Origin: Pseudomonas sp. KUIN-1
Lineage (GTDB): Bacteria; Pseudomonadota; Gammaproteobacteria; Pseudomonadales; Pseudomonadaceae
Direction of reading: 5' to 3'
Assembly (NCBI RefSeq): GCF_009176725.1
Contig: NZ_AP020337.1
Span: 868,001 to 932,000 of the forward strand
DNA: 64,000 nt
This document shows, in pieces, positions 11,182 through 19,862 of this stretch; position 1 is the first letter of the stretch; every line of letters begins with the position of its first letter. The translations under genes and the position numbers were made by a program. The notes below the pieces were generated by a model. The model was not told the origin of the DNA. It saw only the letters and a list, made by a program, of their open reading frames with translations, and ran no database searches.

Positions 11182-11751
11182 TCAGTAGGCACAGCTGCCA
11201 TTGGTACGTTTGTCAGCCGCACCCGGTTTAAGTTTGATGATCAGTTGAACATTGGGTTGATCACCCACGGTGCGTGTCAGGTGGCCTACACGCTCGTCAT
11301 CCGGACGCGGCCGGGACCGGGTATCGGCATTGAACTGCATCTCTCCCGGTCCTTGCACCAGCACACTGCCATCGGTGGTTTCCACCGACCATTGCCCCTG
11401 CAGGGTGATCACCCATTGTGGCCCCGGCGCGTGGTGCCAGTTGCCGACGTATCCCACTGGCAGCACCGCGTAGGCGATGCTTTCAATATCGTCAGGGGAG
11501 ACGCCGACCCATTGCGGCGCGGCTGGCGGGGCATAGCTTTTGAACTCCAGGCCTTCCAGGCGGCAGTGGCCCACATGCGTGGCACCTTTTTCGTCAGCCC
11601 ACAGCGTGGCATATGAAACAGGCGGTTGCAGTTGACCGTTGCTGTGAGTCATTTGCGTAGACTCGTTCGGCACCGATTGCACGTCGGCATTGGCACTCGC
11701 CATGCCCGCGCAGGCGGCGCAGGCCAGAGCCAGGGTGTATAGAGATTTCAT
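11182..11751 (-). CDS. Periplasmic cupin-domain protein
   Basis: A 189-aa protein with a signal peptide at residues 1-21. The central region has cupin character: NWHHAPGPQWVITLQGQWSV resembles motif 1 with its His pair, and VLVQGPGEMQFN resembles motif 2. The start at 11751 (MKSLYTLALACAAC) gives a proper signal sequence, whereas longer reading frames would run into the next gene. It ends 20 bp before the SMP-30-like gene and probably forms an operon with it. Function unknown; cupins of this kind may bind or oxidise small molecules. Confidence 0.78.
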   Translation of the reverse strand: MKSLYTLALACAACAGMASANADVQSVPNESTQMTHSNGQLQPPVSYATLWADEKGATHVGHCRLEGLEFKSYAPPAAPQWVGVSPDDIESIAYAVLPVGYVGNWHHAPGPQWVITLQGQWSVETTDGSVLVQGPGEMQFNADTRSRPRPDDERVGHLTRTVGDQPNVQLIIKLKPGAADKRTNGSCAY

Positions 11752-11807
11752 CGGGTCACTCCGTTTACAGGGAAATTCCAGGTGCCGGTCGCAAGGCAGC
11801 GCGCTAC

Positions 11808-12302
11808 TCAGACCGATTGGCTGTGAGGCAGCCAGCGCTGCTGCAAATCCCGCCGTATGACTTCGATCACCCACATCCACAGCAAGTGCCCGAACGTTTC
11901 CGATAACAACTCCGAGGCAGGCAACTCCCACAGCGGCGGTGCCCAATGGAACGCCGGCAGGATGACGCCGTGAAAACCCAGGGTCACCAACAGGCCGAAA
12001 CCCAGACCCTGCCACAGGGCGGCGCGCGGATACCGGAGTACAAGCAGGCAATAGAACATGGCGAAGAAGATGGAAAAGCCATGGTGGACCAGGGCACTGC
12101 CGTAATTCACCACATGCTCTGAATACACATAAGTCAGTTGCTGAGCGTTGATGCCCAGCGAATCAAGCATCTCCACAGGCGGGACCGGGCGGTCCGGCGT
12201 GCGAGGCGGGAAGGGGATCTCTGTACCCCATTTGATGAAACTGGAAACATTGCCCCCGACAAAGCCGGCCAGTGCGGCGACACCATACGCTCGCGTGTTC
12301 AA
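11808..12302 (-). CDS. YagU-like inner-membrane protein (DUF1440)
   Basis: A 164-aa membrane protein with about four hydrophobic segments (near 5-22, 70-90, 97-118 and 135-150). The start MNTRAYGVAALAGFVGGNVSSFIKWGTE and the motif VHHGFSIFFAMFY match the YagU family, linked to acid tolerance in E. coli. It is the first gene of a leftward set with the cupin and SMP-30-like genes. Confidence 0.75.
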   Translation of the reverse strand: MNTRAYGVAALAGFVGGNVSSFIKWGTEIPFPPRTPDRPVPPVEMLDSLGINAQQLTYVYSEHVVNYGSALVHHGFSIFFAMFYCLLVLRYPRAALWQGLGFGLLVTLGFHGVILPAFHWAPPLWELPASELLSETFGHLLWMWVIEVIRRDLQQRWLPHSQSV

Positions 12303-12434
12303 ATCAGCGCCCCTTCTTCATAGACCAGGCTGTGAGCGATCTCGCCCCTAGCCGTTGAACCATGAAGTATGTGCAACGCTCATTTATTTGTAACATACTA
12401 ATTTGATAGCTCATTGATACTAAAAAAATATCAG

Positions 12435-13355
12435 ATGATTGATTTGAAATTGATGCGTCAGTACGTGGTGGTCGCTGAAACCTTGAATTTTCGCAAGGCC
12501 GCGCAGCGCTTGAACATGTCACAGCCGCCCCTGAGCGTTGCGATTCGTCGTCTGGAAGAATGCTTGGGTGTGCAGTTGTTGCAGCGCAGTACGCGCTCCA
12601 CGCAACTGACCGGCGCGGGCGTGGTGTTTCTGGCCGAGGCTCGGCAGACACTGCTGCAGGCCGAACGGGCCTGTGAAATGGCACGTCGCTCTGCGGCAGG
12701 CATGCTCGGCACGATTCGCCTGGGCTTTGTCGACAGCGTGGTCGATGGTTTGCTGCCGGCGCTGCTGCGTCGCTATCAGGCAGCCAACCCGAACGTCGAC
12801 ATTCAACTGCAGGAGGCCACCCCTCCCGAGCAGCTTGAAGGCCTGCGCAATGAGCGGCTGGACGTCGGCATTCTGGTATTGCCGGTCATCGACCCGGGCA
12901 CTATTCATATCGAGCCGCTGTTCGAGGACCGCATGGTCGCGGTGCTGCCGCAGGACCATCCCTTGGCCGAGCAGACGTCCATCGGTCTTGCGGAGCTGGC
13001 AGACCAACCGTGGATTCTGTTCGCCCCGCATCATGGCCCGGGCATGCACTCGCACATTCTGCTGGCCTGCGCCAGTGCAGGCTTTACCCCTCGGGTCGTG
13101 CAACAGCCTCGCCAGATGCAGACCACGGCCGCGCTGGTCGCCGGAGGAATGGGCGTGGCGCTCATGCCGCAGCGCTATGCCCGACGTCAGCCTGGGCGGC
13201 TGGCGTGTCGGGAGATAACTGGGCCAGGCACACCTGTTGCCTATGTGCTGGCGCTGGCGTATCGCGAGCTGTCTCCGTGTGCGCAGTCTTTGCGCGAAGT
13301 GGTCATGGAGCTGGTTCAGTCGCCGGCGTTCAGGCTGTCGTCCGCTGAGTCATGA
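12435..13355 (+). CDS. LysR-family transcriptional regulator
   Basis: A 306-aa LysR protein: winged helix-turn-helix at residues 1-60 (FRKAAQRLNMSQPPLSVAIRRLE), then a two-lobed effector domain (GTIRLGFVDS, LDVGILVLP, GMGVALMP). The ATG at 12435 (MIDLKLMRQYVVVAE) fits the family N-terminus better than an alternative start further upstream. It is divergent from the YagU-like gene, across an AT-rich 132-bp gap, so it probably regulates that leftward operon. Effector unknown. Confidence 0.9.
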   Translation: MIDLKLMRQYVVVAETLNFRKAAQRLNMSQPPLSVAIRRLEECLGVQLLQRSTRSTQLTGAGVVFLAEARQTLLQAERACEMARRSAAGMLGTIRLGFVDSVVDGLLPALLRRYQAANPNVDIQLQEATPPEQLEGLRNERLDVGILVLPVIDPGTIHIEPLFEDRMVAVLPQDHPLAEQTSIGLAELADQPWILFAPHHGPGMHSHILLACASAGFTPRVVQQPRQMQTTAALVAGGMGVALMPQRYARRQPGRLACREITGPGTPVAYVLALAYRELSPCAQSLREVVMELVQSPAFRLSSAES

Positions 13356-13523
13356 CGCCGTCGCCTCAACTCGGGCCGGAACCCGCAACTCGCCCCTCCC
13401 GGCAGGTGCCGGTTCAAATGCACTGAACGCCTTGCAACGGCCTGACTCCAAATCTTGCCCCGGCGCTCAAACAATGCAGCACGTCGATGGGTGTTCGAAT
13501 CCTCTGCCAATCAAGGAATTCCC

Positions 13524-13679
13524 ATGACCGATCCACGTAACGTTGCCCACGACAAAAAAGTCCAGCAAGAGAAAAAGAACCACGGCGAAGAAATCGCGCC
13601 GAATGCCGAGCATGCGCCTCAGCCAGGTATGAAGCCGGCACTCAAGCACGATGATGACGAGCAGGAAGAGCAGGCGTAA
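13524..13679 (+). CDS. Small highly charged conserved-type protein
   Basis: A 51-aa hydrophilic protein with no hydrophobic segment and a Lys/Glu/Asp/His-rich composition (HDKKVQQEKKNHGEE, KHDDDEQEEQA). An AAGGAAT ribosome site lies 6-10 bases before the ATG. A 12-bp stem-loop follows the stop. Predicted intrinsically disordered; similar tiny acidic proteins are found in other pseudomonads, but no function can be assigned. Confidence 0.65.
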   Translation: MTDPRNVAHDKKVQQEKKNHGEEIAPNAEHAPQPGMKPALKHDDDEQEEQA

Positions 13680-13703
13680 GCCAGTGACCTGATCGTGACT
13701 TTT

Positions 13704-13731
13704 GGCGGTGCTGACTGATGTCAGCACCGCC
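13704..13731. terminator. 12-bp stem-loop downstream of small ORF
   Basis: GGCGGTGCTGAC at 13704-13715 pairs perfectly with 13720-13731 across a TGAT loop. There is no T-tract on either side, so termination efficiency is uncertain, but its position after the 51-codon gene fits an mRNA 3' end. Confidence 0.5.
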
Positions 13732-13841
13732 AGGTCGCGCATTCGATGCCATCACTTCAGGCACCCAGCCCGATGTGATCGGTAAAGATGTTCAGGATGT
13801 CGCCATGAAACTCTGCGCAGGTAAGTTTTAGCGCTGATTCC

Positions 13842-14285
13842 TCACTTGAACGGTATGACCGATATCTCTCCGTTCCTTTCAATGATCGCGTACCTGATGT
13901 CCTTCATCTCCACGATCCCTTGCGTGGTTCGTGCGGCCTCCATCACATCGGATTCGCTGATGCGCGCTTCTCTCATTCGTTTGGTCAGTGGCTTGCCGTC
14001 TTCCACGATGACCGTGGGGCCGCCATCCAGAAATTTGGCCAGCCGCCTCGATCGGCGTTTGGCCAGGGAAAAGCCGACGTCTATGGCGATAAGGGTGGAG
14101 ATGATCAGTATCGCGTTGGTCACCGAAAAATCATCGCCCAGCAGCGCTTGCTGAGTGGCCTCGCCGATGATCAGCAACAAGACGAAATCGAAGGTAGTGA
14201 GGTCGGTAAGGGAGCGGCGTCCGGCAACACGAAACAAGACCATCAAGACAAAATAAATCGCTGCTGCTCTGAGCACGGCATCCAT
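13842..14285 (-). CDS. DUF421 (YetF-like) membrane protein
   Basis: A 147-aa protein with two or three N-terminal membrane segments (AAAIYFVLMVLFRVAG, FDFVLLLIIGEATQQALLG, NAILIISTLIAIDVGF) followed by a soluble domain with the DUF421 signature (LDGGPTVIVEDGKPLTKRMREARISESDV). YetF-like proteins are uncharacterised envelope proteins. The stop of the leftward gene at 14300 lies 14 bp before it, consistent with co-transcription. Confidence 0.85.
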   Translation of the reverse strand: MDAVLRAAAIYFVLMVLFRVAGRRSLTDLTTFDFVLLLIIGEATQQALLGDDFSVTNAILIISTLIAIDVGFSLAKRRSRRLAKFLDGGPTVIVEDGKPLTKRMREARISESDVMEAARTTQGIVEMKDIRYAIIERNGEISVIPFK

Positions 14286-14299
14286 AAATCGCTTTCTCT

Positions 14300-14842
14300 C
14301 TACGGGTAGATAAACCTGGGCATCGGCAGCGTTTCGCCACCCAGCATATGCATTTGCCCTCGGTACAGTCCCACCCCGTTACTGCGAACAGTCAGGTACA
14401 AAGTGGCTAAACCGTCCTTGTCAGCCTGCATCGGAATGACCAGATCACGGCCTTCGCTGTGAAGGGGAGCGGGCTGGGGGTTGAGGTTCTCGATCGATAC
14501 GCCTTCGAGCAGTCCACTGCCGACGACCAGATAACGCAGTTCGGAGGGGGCGCCTCTGGACGTGACAATCATATCGTCCTGACTGCCGTTGCGGCTGAAA
14601 CGCTCGTAGCTCACCTGCAGTTTGCCATCTGCCGTTCGAGGCTCGACCTGGCTCAATGGCCCTTTGGAAAACAAACCGGCAAGGGTCAGCACTATCAGTA
14701 CAATCAGGCCTGCCCAGCCGATGCGCTCAAAGCGCCAGACTCGACGCTGCTGCGCCATATCTTCCTGGACGGGATATGACCGGCTGCGGAACTCATGGTC
14801 GTCCGCTTCATCACCGCGTAGTGCCATTAACGTGCTGTCCAT
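14300..14842 (-). CDS. Single-pass membrane protein of unknown function
   Basis: A 180-aa protein with a cytoplasmic N-terminus of about 42 residues rich in Arg and Glu, one membrane helix at about 43-61 (IGWAGLIVLIVLTLAGLFS) and a periplasmic beta-rich tail. It is probably the first gene of a two-gene operon with the YetF-like protein. I do not recognise the family with certainty. Confidence 0.7.
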   Translation of the reverse strand: MDSTLMALRGDEADDHEFRSRSYPVQEDMAQQRRVWRFERIGWAGLIVLIVLTLAGLFSKGPLSQVEPRTADGKLQVSYERFSRNGSQDDMIVTSRGAPSELRYLVVGSGLLEGVSIENLNPQPAPLHSEGRDLVIPMQADKDGLATLYLTVRSNGVGLYRGQMHMLGGETLPMPRFIYP

Positions 14843-15022
14843 TAGGGAAATTTTCTAGGCACCTTATTACGCGTTCAACCCGTCCGCTGTCCAGAACGGT
14901 TTACATCCTTGTCATGGCTATGCACGTTCCAGGTGAGTGGCTGCCTTGCGCAGCCGGTTTGAATGTGAGCCAAACGAGTGCCGACGAGGAGGGCTATGAA
15001 GGGCTGGTGAGAGTATCTTGCG

Positions 15023-16165
15023 TCAGTCGTTCATCGGCGCGTGCATGACTGTCCAGTCTTCGATCAATCCGGCATACAGTTCGACGCATTGCTGAAGTTT
15101 GTCGACTTCACAATACTCATCGACCTTGTGCGCCATGCCGGGCTCTCCCGGGCCGAGAATAAGGGTGGGCGGATAGCCGATGGCGGGGAGCAGCACGGCA
15201 GCATCGGTAAAGTAGGGCACCGCCTTTTCCTCCAGGGGGGCGTCATGCAAGGCCTGACAGCGTGCAAAAACCTGTTGCACCCACGGCTCGTCGGGGCTGG
15301 CACAAATACCAGGCAGATCAATCAGGGTGCTCAGTTCCGCGCCGCTGCCCAGATGGGCCGCCAGTCGTCCGCGAATCTCGTCGTGGTCCAGATTCGGTGC
15401 AGTGCGCAGGTCCAGGGTGAACGCTGCGTAGTCCGGTACCGAGTTGATGTTCAGGCCGCCGCTGATAGTGCCGACGTTCAGCGTCGGCTTGCGCATGAGC
15501 GGATGCGCAGGGCCTACTTCAAAGGTCTGCGCGCGGCCAATGTGTTCGGCGGCCAGATAGATAGCGTTCACGCCTTCTTCCGGCATGGCGCCGTGGGCCG
15601 TCAGGCCATGGCTGGCGCAGCGCAGCCATAGCGCGCCTTTGTGTCCGAGTATAGGGTAGTTGGCCGTCGGCTCTCCGATCAGCAGTGCGCCCAGTTCGCC
15701 CAGCAAATGGGGCGCGTCACTGCACAGGGCCTTGGCGCCGTCACAGCCGGTTTCCTCTCCGCCGGTGAGTATCAGCCGAACGCCGGGCCCGCGCCGAATG
15801 GAATCACGGCTGCGCTGGCAGGCCACGATGAAGGCGGCAATGCCCGCTTTCATGTCGCTGGACCCTCGCCCGTACAGCCGGCCATCGACGATCTCACCGG
15901 CAAACGGCGAGTGACTCCAGGTGGCACTGCCGAGCGGCACGGTATCCAGGTGGCCGGTGAACCCCAGCGGTTTGCCGGGGCCGTCGCCCTCAAGCCAGGC
16001 GACCAGATTGAAACGGCGCTCACCGAAACGCTGCAGCTCGCAGACAAATCCGTGGCGGGTCAGCTGCTCGGCAAGAAAAGCCGCACACGCTTCTTCATCG
16101 CCCGGCGGGTTGAGGGTCTGGAACGCCAGCAGGGCTCGGGTCAGGGCTATAGGGTCATCGAGCAT
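15023..16165 (-). CDS. M20-family deacetylase (ArgE/DapE-like)
   Basis: A 380-aa zinc aminoacylase-type hydrolase. The family motifs are present: GFTGHLDTVPLG with the metal His and Asp, GRGSSDMKAGIAAF with the bridging Asp, and LILTGGEETGCDGA with the catalytic Glu-Glu pair. The C-terminal His (EPGMAHKVDEYCEV) is also seen. The genuine arginine-pathway enzyme is usually elsewhere, and its place in an operon with a sugar-type ABC importer suggests deacylation of an imported N-acyl compound. The gap to the next gene is 12 bp. Confidence 0.85.
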   Translation of the reverse strand: MLDDPIALTRALLAFQTLNPPGDEEACAAFLAEQLTRHGFVCELQRFGERRFNLVAWLEGDGPGKPLGFTGHLDTVPLGSATWSHSPFAGEIVDGRLYGRGSSDMKAGIAAFIVACQRSRDSIRRGPGVRLILTGGEETGCDGAKALCSDAPHLLGELGALLIGEPTANYPILGHKGALWLRCASHGLTAHGAMPEEGVNAIYLAAEHIGRAQTFEVGPAHPLMRKPTLNVGTISGGLNINSVPDYAAFTLDLRTAPNLDHDEIRGRLAAHLGSGAELSTLIDLPGICASPDEPWVQQVFARCQALHDAPLEEKAVPYFTDAAVLLPAIGYPPTLILGPGEPGMAHKVDEYCEVDKLQQCVELYAGLIEDWTVMHAPMND

Positions 16166-16177
16166 CGGAGCCTCCGG

Positions 16178-16933
16178 TCAGGTACGGCGGGTCAGCCAGT
16201 CGAGGCTGTTGATCCAGAAGCGGCGATAGCCTTCCCAGTCGAGAAAAGCTTCCGGCAGCCAGTGTTCGGAAAGGTCGCTGGTCCACGCCAGAGTGCGTCC
16301 GGCACCGACCTCGCGCGCGGCAAGCAACGGGTGCCGAGAGCCTTCGACGGTGGCCAGCAATTGAGCTTCGGGATGCAATTCAACTTCGTTGTAGCCAAGC
16401 AGGTAAGGCCATTCGCCGCCCAGGCCTCGCAGTATCGGGTGATCGCTGTGGATCTGCGGCAGAAAGCCTTCCGGCACTTCGACACGGTCGTCGTAAGGCA
16501 GGCAGCGTACGGGCAAGACTTCCTCGACAGGCGTTCCGCGGTAGCGCGCGCCGCCGTTGATGCCTTGAAAGCTGAAGTAGCCGCCGACCATCATCAATGC
16601 ACCGCCCTGCAAGACGTATTCGCGAAGGGCTTTGAGGCGGTTGGGCGTGCGCTTGCCACGCAGCCAGGTGTCGGGGTGCAGCAGCAGGGTATTGGCACCG
16701 ATGTCGGAGAGGATCACCGCCTGATACTGACTGAGTGCTTCAACCGTGGCCGGAAAGTCGGTCTGGGCCTGATCGGCGCACATCTGCGTGATCTGATAGT
16801 CGCTGTCTGCCATCGCCGCGAGCAAGCGCCGCGCGCCATTGTGCGCAGTGACGCTGTCGAACTGATCGAAGCCTTTGATGTGGGTTGACGTGCTGACCCA
16901 TGATTCGCCAGCCAGCAATACGGACTGTTTCAT
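16178..16933 (-). CDS. Glutamine amidotransferase-like protein (DUF1355 type)
   Basis: A 251-aa protein. The opening VLLAGESWVSTSTHIKGFDQF and the block VILSDIGANTLLLHPDT correspond to the putative glutamine amidotransferase group DUF1355. The region that would carry the class-I nucleophile elbow (GGYFSFQG, near residue 118) has no cysteine, so ordinary amidotransferase activity looks unlikely. The start overlaps the stop of the phosphotriesterase-like gene as ATGA. Role within the locus unknown. Confidence 0.75.
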   Translation of the reverse strand: MKQSVLLAGESWVSTSTHIKGFDQFDSVTAHNGARRLLAAMADSDYQITQMCADQAQTDFPATVEALSQYQAVILSDIGANTLLLHPDTWLRGKRTPNRLKALREYVLQGGALMMVGGYFSFQGINGGARYRGTPVEEVLPVRCLPYDDRVEVPEGFLPQIHSDHPILRGLGGEWPYLLGYNEVELHPEAQLLATVEGSRHPLLAAREVGAGRTLAWTSDLSEHWLPEAFLDWEGYRRFWINSLDWLTRRT

Positions 16934-18045
16934 GACGTTGCATTCCTCTGCGATGAAAAAGGAGCCTGGAAGCCGCGCTGGAAGACCCGGCGCGGGTTGT
17001 CGATCAAAAGGTTTTCGAGTTGTTCGCCGGTAACGCCATGACGGCGCAGGCGCGGGACAAAGTGTTTCAGCAGGTAGCCATAACCATGACCGCCATAGCG
17101 AGTCAGCATGGTTTTCAGAAAGACGTCCTGAGACAACAGCACCTGCGAGCCGAAGCCGTGCTCGATCAGGGCGACGATGGCCCGTGCGTTTTCCTCATCG
17201 CTGGGCGACTGCGCGTGCTCGTCGGCGAAGTAGTAACCCATGCCGATCATGTCGTATTCCAGAAACGCGCCGCGTGCCGCCAGCGCATGCTGATAGGCGG
17301 GGTCGCTATGGCTCGGGTTCATGTGGCACAGCACCGTGTGGCGCAGGTCGGCGCCTTCTGCCTCAACGATGTCCAGTACCCGGTGGCCGAGGCGCTCCCA
17401 GCCTGGCAAGTGCACTGAAAGCGGCACGCCGGTCGCGGCACTTGCACGGGCTGCGGCGCGCAGTGATTTCTCTTCGTCAGCCGTGAACGCGGCGGAAACA
17501 CCAATCTCGCCGATCAGGCCGGCAATCACCTCGGGCTTCTCTTCACCACCACCCACGTCATGAATGATCTGCTCCGCCAGCTGTTCCACCGAGCGTTCAT
17601 GCACGTAATGCGGGTGCGAGGGTTCCAGATAGAAACCGGCACCCATGATGATATTCAGGCCGGTCAGACGGGAAATTCGCTGCAAGGCCTGCGGGTCGCG
17701 GCCGATGCCCAGATTGGTCGGATCAACCACCGTTTCCCCGCCCAGCGCCCGGTACTTCAGCAGCTCCTCACAGGCCAGATCGACATCGAACAACTGACAG
17801 TTGTCGCGGCTGACCAACGGGTTCATGTGCAGTTCGCCAAGCAGCTCAATGCTCACCGGGCGCTCGGCCAGGTGTCGCTCGCCGCAGCAACTGGGTGCCA
17901 CCCACTTGCCCGAAGCGTCGAGCAGAATGTGTTCGTGCATCAGGGTGACGCCAAGGCGCTCGACCGGCACCGGCCCCAGCACCGTCATGGCATGGCCGCT
18001 GTCGACCCCGAGGGGCAGGGGTGAAGGATGACGAAACAGGCTCAT
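16930..18045 (-). CDS. Phosphotriesterase-family metal hydrolase (lactonase-like)
   Basis: A 371-aa TIM-barrel amidohydrolase. The N-terminal metal pair is His37-x-His39 (TLMHEHILLD); further ligands appear in GLIGEIGVSAAFT, SVHLPGW, LCHMNPSH and the late Asp in LLSQDVFLK. A carboxylated Lys is not obvious and a Glu (EIG) occupies the usual bridging position, as in phosphotriesterase-like lactonases. It sits between the transporter and the amidotransferase-like gene with 4-bp overlaps on both sides. It probably opens a lactone or ester of the transported substrate. Confidence 0.85.
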   Translation of the reverse strand: MSLFRHPSPLPLGVDSGHAMTVLGPVPVERLGVTLMHEHILLDASGKWVAPSCCGERHLAERPVSIELLGELHMNPLVSRDNCQLFDVDLACEELLKYRALGGETVVDPTNLGIGRDPQALQRISRLTGLNIIMGAGFYLEPSHPHYVHERSVEQLAEQIIHDVGGGEEKPEVIAGLIGEIGVSAAFTADEEKSLRAAARASAATGVPLSVHLPGWERLGHRVLDIVEAEGADLRHTVLCHMNPSHSDPAYQHALAARGAFLEYDMIGMGYYFADEHAQSPSDEENARAIVALIEHGFGSQVLLSQDVFLKTMLTRYGGHGYGYLLKHFVPRLRRHGVTGEQLENLLIDNPRRVFQRGFQAPFSSQRNATS

Positions 18046-19061
18046 GCTCCAGCCCTCCCGAGTGGACGGCCGGTACGTAGAATGCGTGTGTTCAGCCAGA
18101 TCGCCAGCAGTACGATCAGGCCCGTGGCGATTTGCGTGTAAAACGGTGAGACGTGGGCCAGAATCAGCCCGTTCTTGATCGCGGCCATGGTCAGTACCCC
18201 TAACAGTGTGCCGACAATCGTGCCGAAGCCACCGAACAGGCTGGTACTGCCGAGGACCACGGCAGCAATCACTTCCAGTTCGAAACCTTCGCCCTGATTC
18301 GAGGAACCACTGCCCAGCCTGGCGGTGACGATCATGCCGGCCAGCGCGGCCGCCATGCCACTGAGCATGTAGACCCGCAGCAGCACACCGCGATGATTCA
18401 CCCCGGCGCGGCGCACGCTTTCAGCGTTGGCACCGATGCCCGTGAGGTAGCGGCCAAAACGCATTTTGCCGAGCACCAGCACCCCGCCCAGCGTGACCAG
18501 CAAGGCCAGCCAGGCGGTCAGCGGCACGCCGAGAAACCAGCCGCGACCGAGGGCCAGAAACGCCGCTTCTTCGCGTGGGACGGGGATCGAATAGCCTTGC
18601 GTCAGCAGCATCGCCAGGCCACGAATAATGGTCAGGGTGGCGAGGGTGACGATAAAGGCCGGGATGCCCGCGTAGGCGATGAAGTAGCCGTTCAGCGCCC
18701 CGATCATCGCGCCGACCGCAAGCCCGCCGAGCAGAACCAGCGGCCAGGGCAGGTGCCAGGCATTGAGCGCCATGGCCGCCAGCGCACCGACCAGCGCCAG
18801 GGTCGAGCCGACCGACAGGTCGATGCCGCCGGTGGTGACCACCAGCGTCATCGCCACCGCGACAATCAATAACGGCGCGTTTTGCCGGATAACGTTGAGC
18901 AGGTTGGCACCGCTTAAAAAGTTATCGGTCACCAGTGCGAACAGCACAAAGCACAGGGCGAAAAACAGGCCGATGCTGACCACGCCGGGAAAATCATGCA
19001 GCAGGCGCTTGAACAGCGACTGCGGCAGAATGCGTTGGCGCGTGAGATCGAGCGTTTTCAT
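18042..19061 (-). CDS. Ribose-type ABC transporter permease (RbsC-like)
   Basis: A 339-aa permease with about eight to ten hydrophobic segments and the family block VTTGGIDLSVGSTLALVGA near residue 80, plus EVIAAVVLGSTSLFGGFGTIVGT near 240. It lies directly downstream of the ATPase gene and overlaps the phosphotriesterase-like gene by four bases (ATGA). Confidence 0.92.
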   Translation of the reverse strand: MKTLDLTRQRILPQSLFKRLLHDFPGVVSIGLFFALCFVLFALVTDNFLSGANLLNVIRQNAPLLIVAVAMTLVVTTGGIDLSVGSTLALVGALAAMALNAWHLPWPLVLLGGLAVGAMIGALNGYFIAYAGIPAFIVTLATLTIIRGLAMLLTQGYSIPVPREEAAFLALGRGWFLGVPLTAWLALLVTLGGVLVLGKMRFGRYLTGIGANAESVRRAGVNHRGVLLRVYMLSGMAAALAGMIVTARLGSGSSNQGEGFELEVIAAVVLGSTSLFGGFGTIVGTLLGVLTMAAIKNGLILAHVSPFYTQIATGLIVLLAIWLNTRILRTGRPLGRAGA

Positions 19062-19075
19062 GGCGTCATATCCTT

Positions 19076-19852
19076 TCAGGCGCTAGCGGAGCGGGCAGTG
19101 AATTTGTGCCCGACGATGAGTTCGACGACCTCGTTGAGGTCGGTGTCGGCGATCCGTCGCTCGGCCAGATTGGCGCCGTCATACATCACCATGAGGCGGT
19201 CGCAGACCAGAAACAGGTCCTGCAACCGGTGGGTGATCAGAATCACGCTGACGCCCTGGCGGCTGATGGTACGAATCAACTCCAGCACCGCTTCGACTTC
19301 GGCTACCGCGAGGGCCGCGGTGGGCTCGTCCATGATCAGAACCTTAGGCCCGAAGGCGGCCGCGCGGGCAATCGCAACGGCCTGGCGCTGGCCGCCGGAA
19401 AGGTGTCGTACCTGCGCGCGGGTATCCGGAATGGTTATGCCCAATGCTTCAAGAATCTGCCGTGCTTCACGGTGCATGCGCGTCTCATCGAGCAACGGCA
19501 CGCCGAGCACGCGGCGCATCGGTTCGCGGCCCATGAAGAGGTTTCCGGCCACATCGACGGTGTCACACAGCGACAGGTCCTGATACACCATCTGGATATG
19601 GCAGCGCTGCGCATCTGCCGGGCCGTTGAAACTGACTTCCTCGCCATCGATGGCGATTCGTCCGCTGGTCGGTATCACGGCACCTGACAGAATCTTGGTC
19701 AGCGTGGATTTGCCCGCGCCGTTGTCGCCCACCAGCCCCAGCACTTCACCGGGCTGCAACAGCAGATCGACACCGCGTAACGAGGCTATCGAGCCGTAGT
19801 GTTTGGTGATGGCACTCATCTGTACCCGAGGCACTTCGCCAGGCGTCTGCAT
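19076..19852 (-). CDS. Ribose-type ABC transporter ATP-binding protein, single-domain
   Basis: A 258-aa ATPase with Walker A (GDNGAGKST), signature (LSGGQRQAVAIARA) and Walker B (VLIMDEPTAAL). RbsA-type proteins normally contain two tandem ATPase halves; this one has a single half, as in the FrcA-like group, and would act as a homodimer. The spacing of 10-14 bp to its neighbours indicates one operon. Confidence 0.92.
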   Translation of the reverse strand: MQTPGEVPRVQMSAITKHYGSIASLRGVDLLLQPGEVLGLVGDNGAGKSTLTKILSGAVIPTSGRIAIDGEEVSFNGPADAQRCHIQMVYQDLSLCDTVDVAGNLFMGREPMRRVLGVPLLDETRMHREARQILEALGITIPDTRAQVRHLSGGQRQAVAIARAAAFGPKVLIMDEPTAALAVAEVEAVLELIRTISRQGVSVILITHRLQDLFLVCDRLMVMYDGANLAERRIADTDLNEVVELIVGHKFTARSASA

Positions 19853-19862
19853 GCTGAGCCCC

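Noticed and set aside
11752..12051. N-terminal extension of the cupin gene
   Set aside because: The extension overlaps the YagU-like gene and would bury a clear signal peptide; the start at 11751 is far better.
15641..16888. Rightward open frame of about 415 codons across the M20 and DUF1355 genes
   Set aside because: It is antisense to two proteins with clear motifs and has no recognisable domain or ribosome site.
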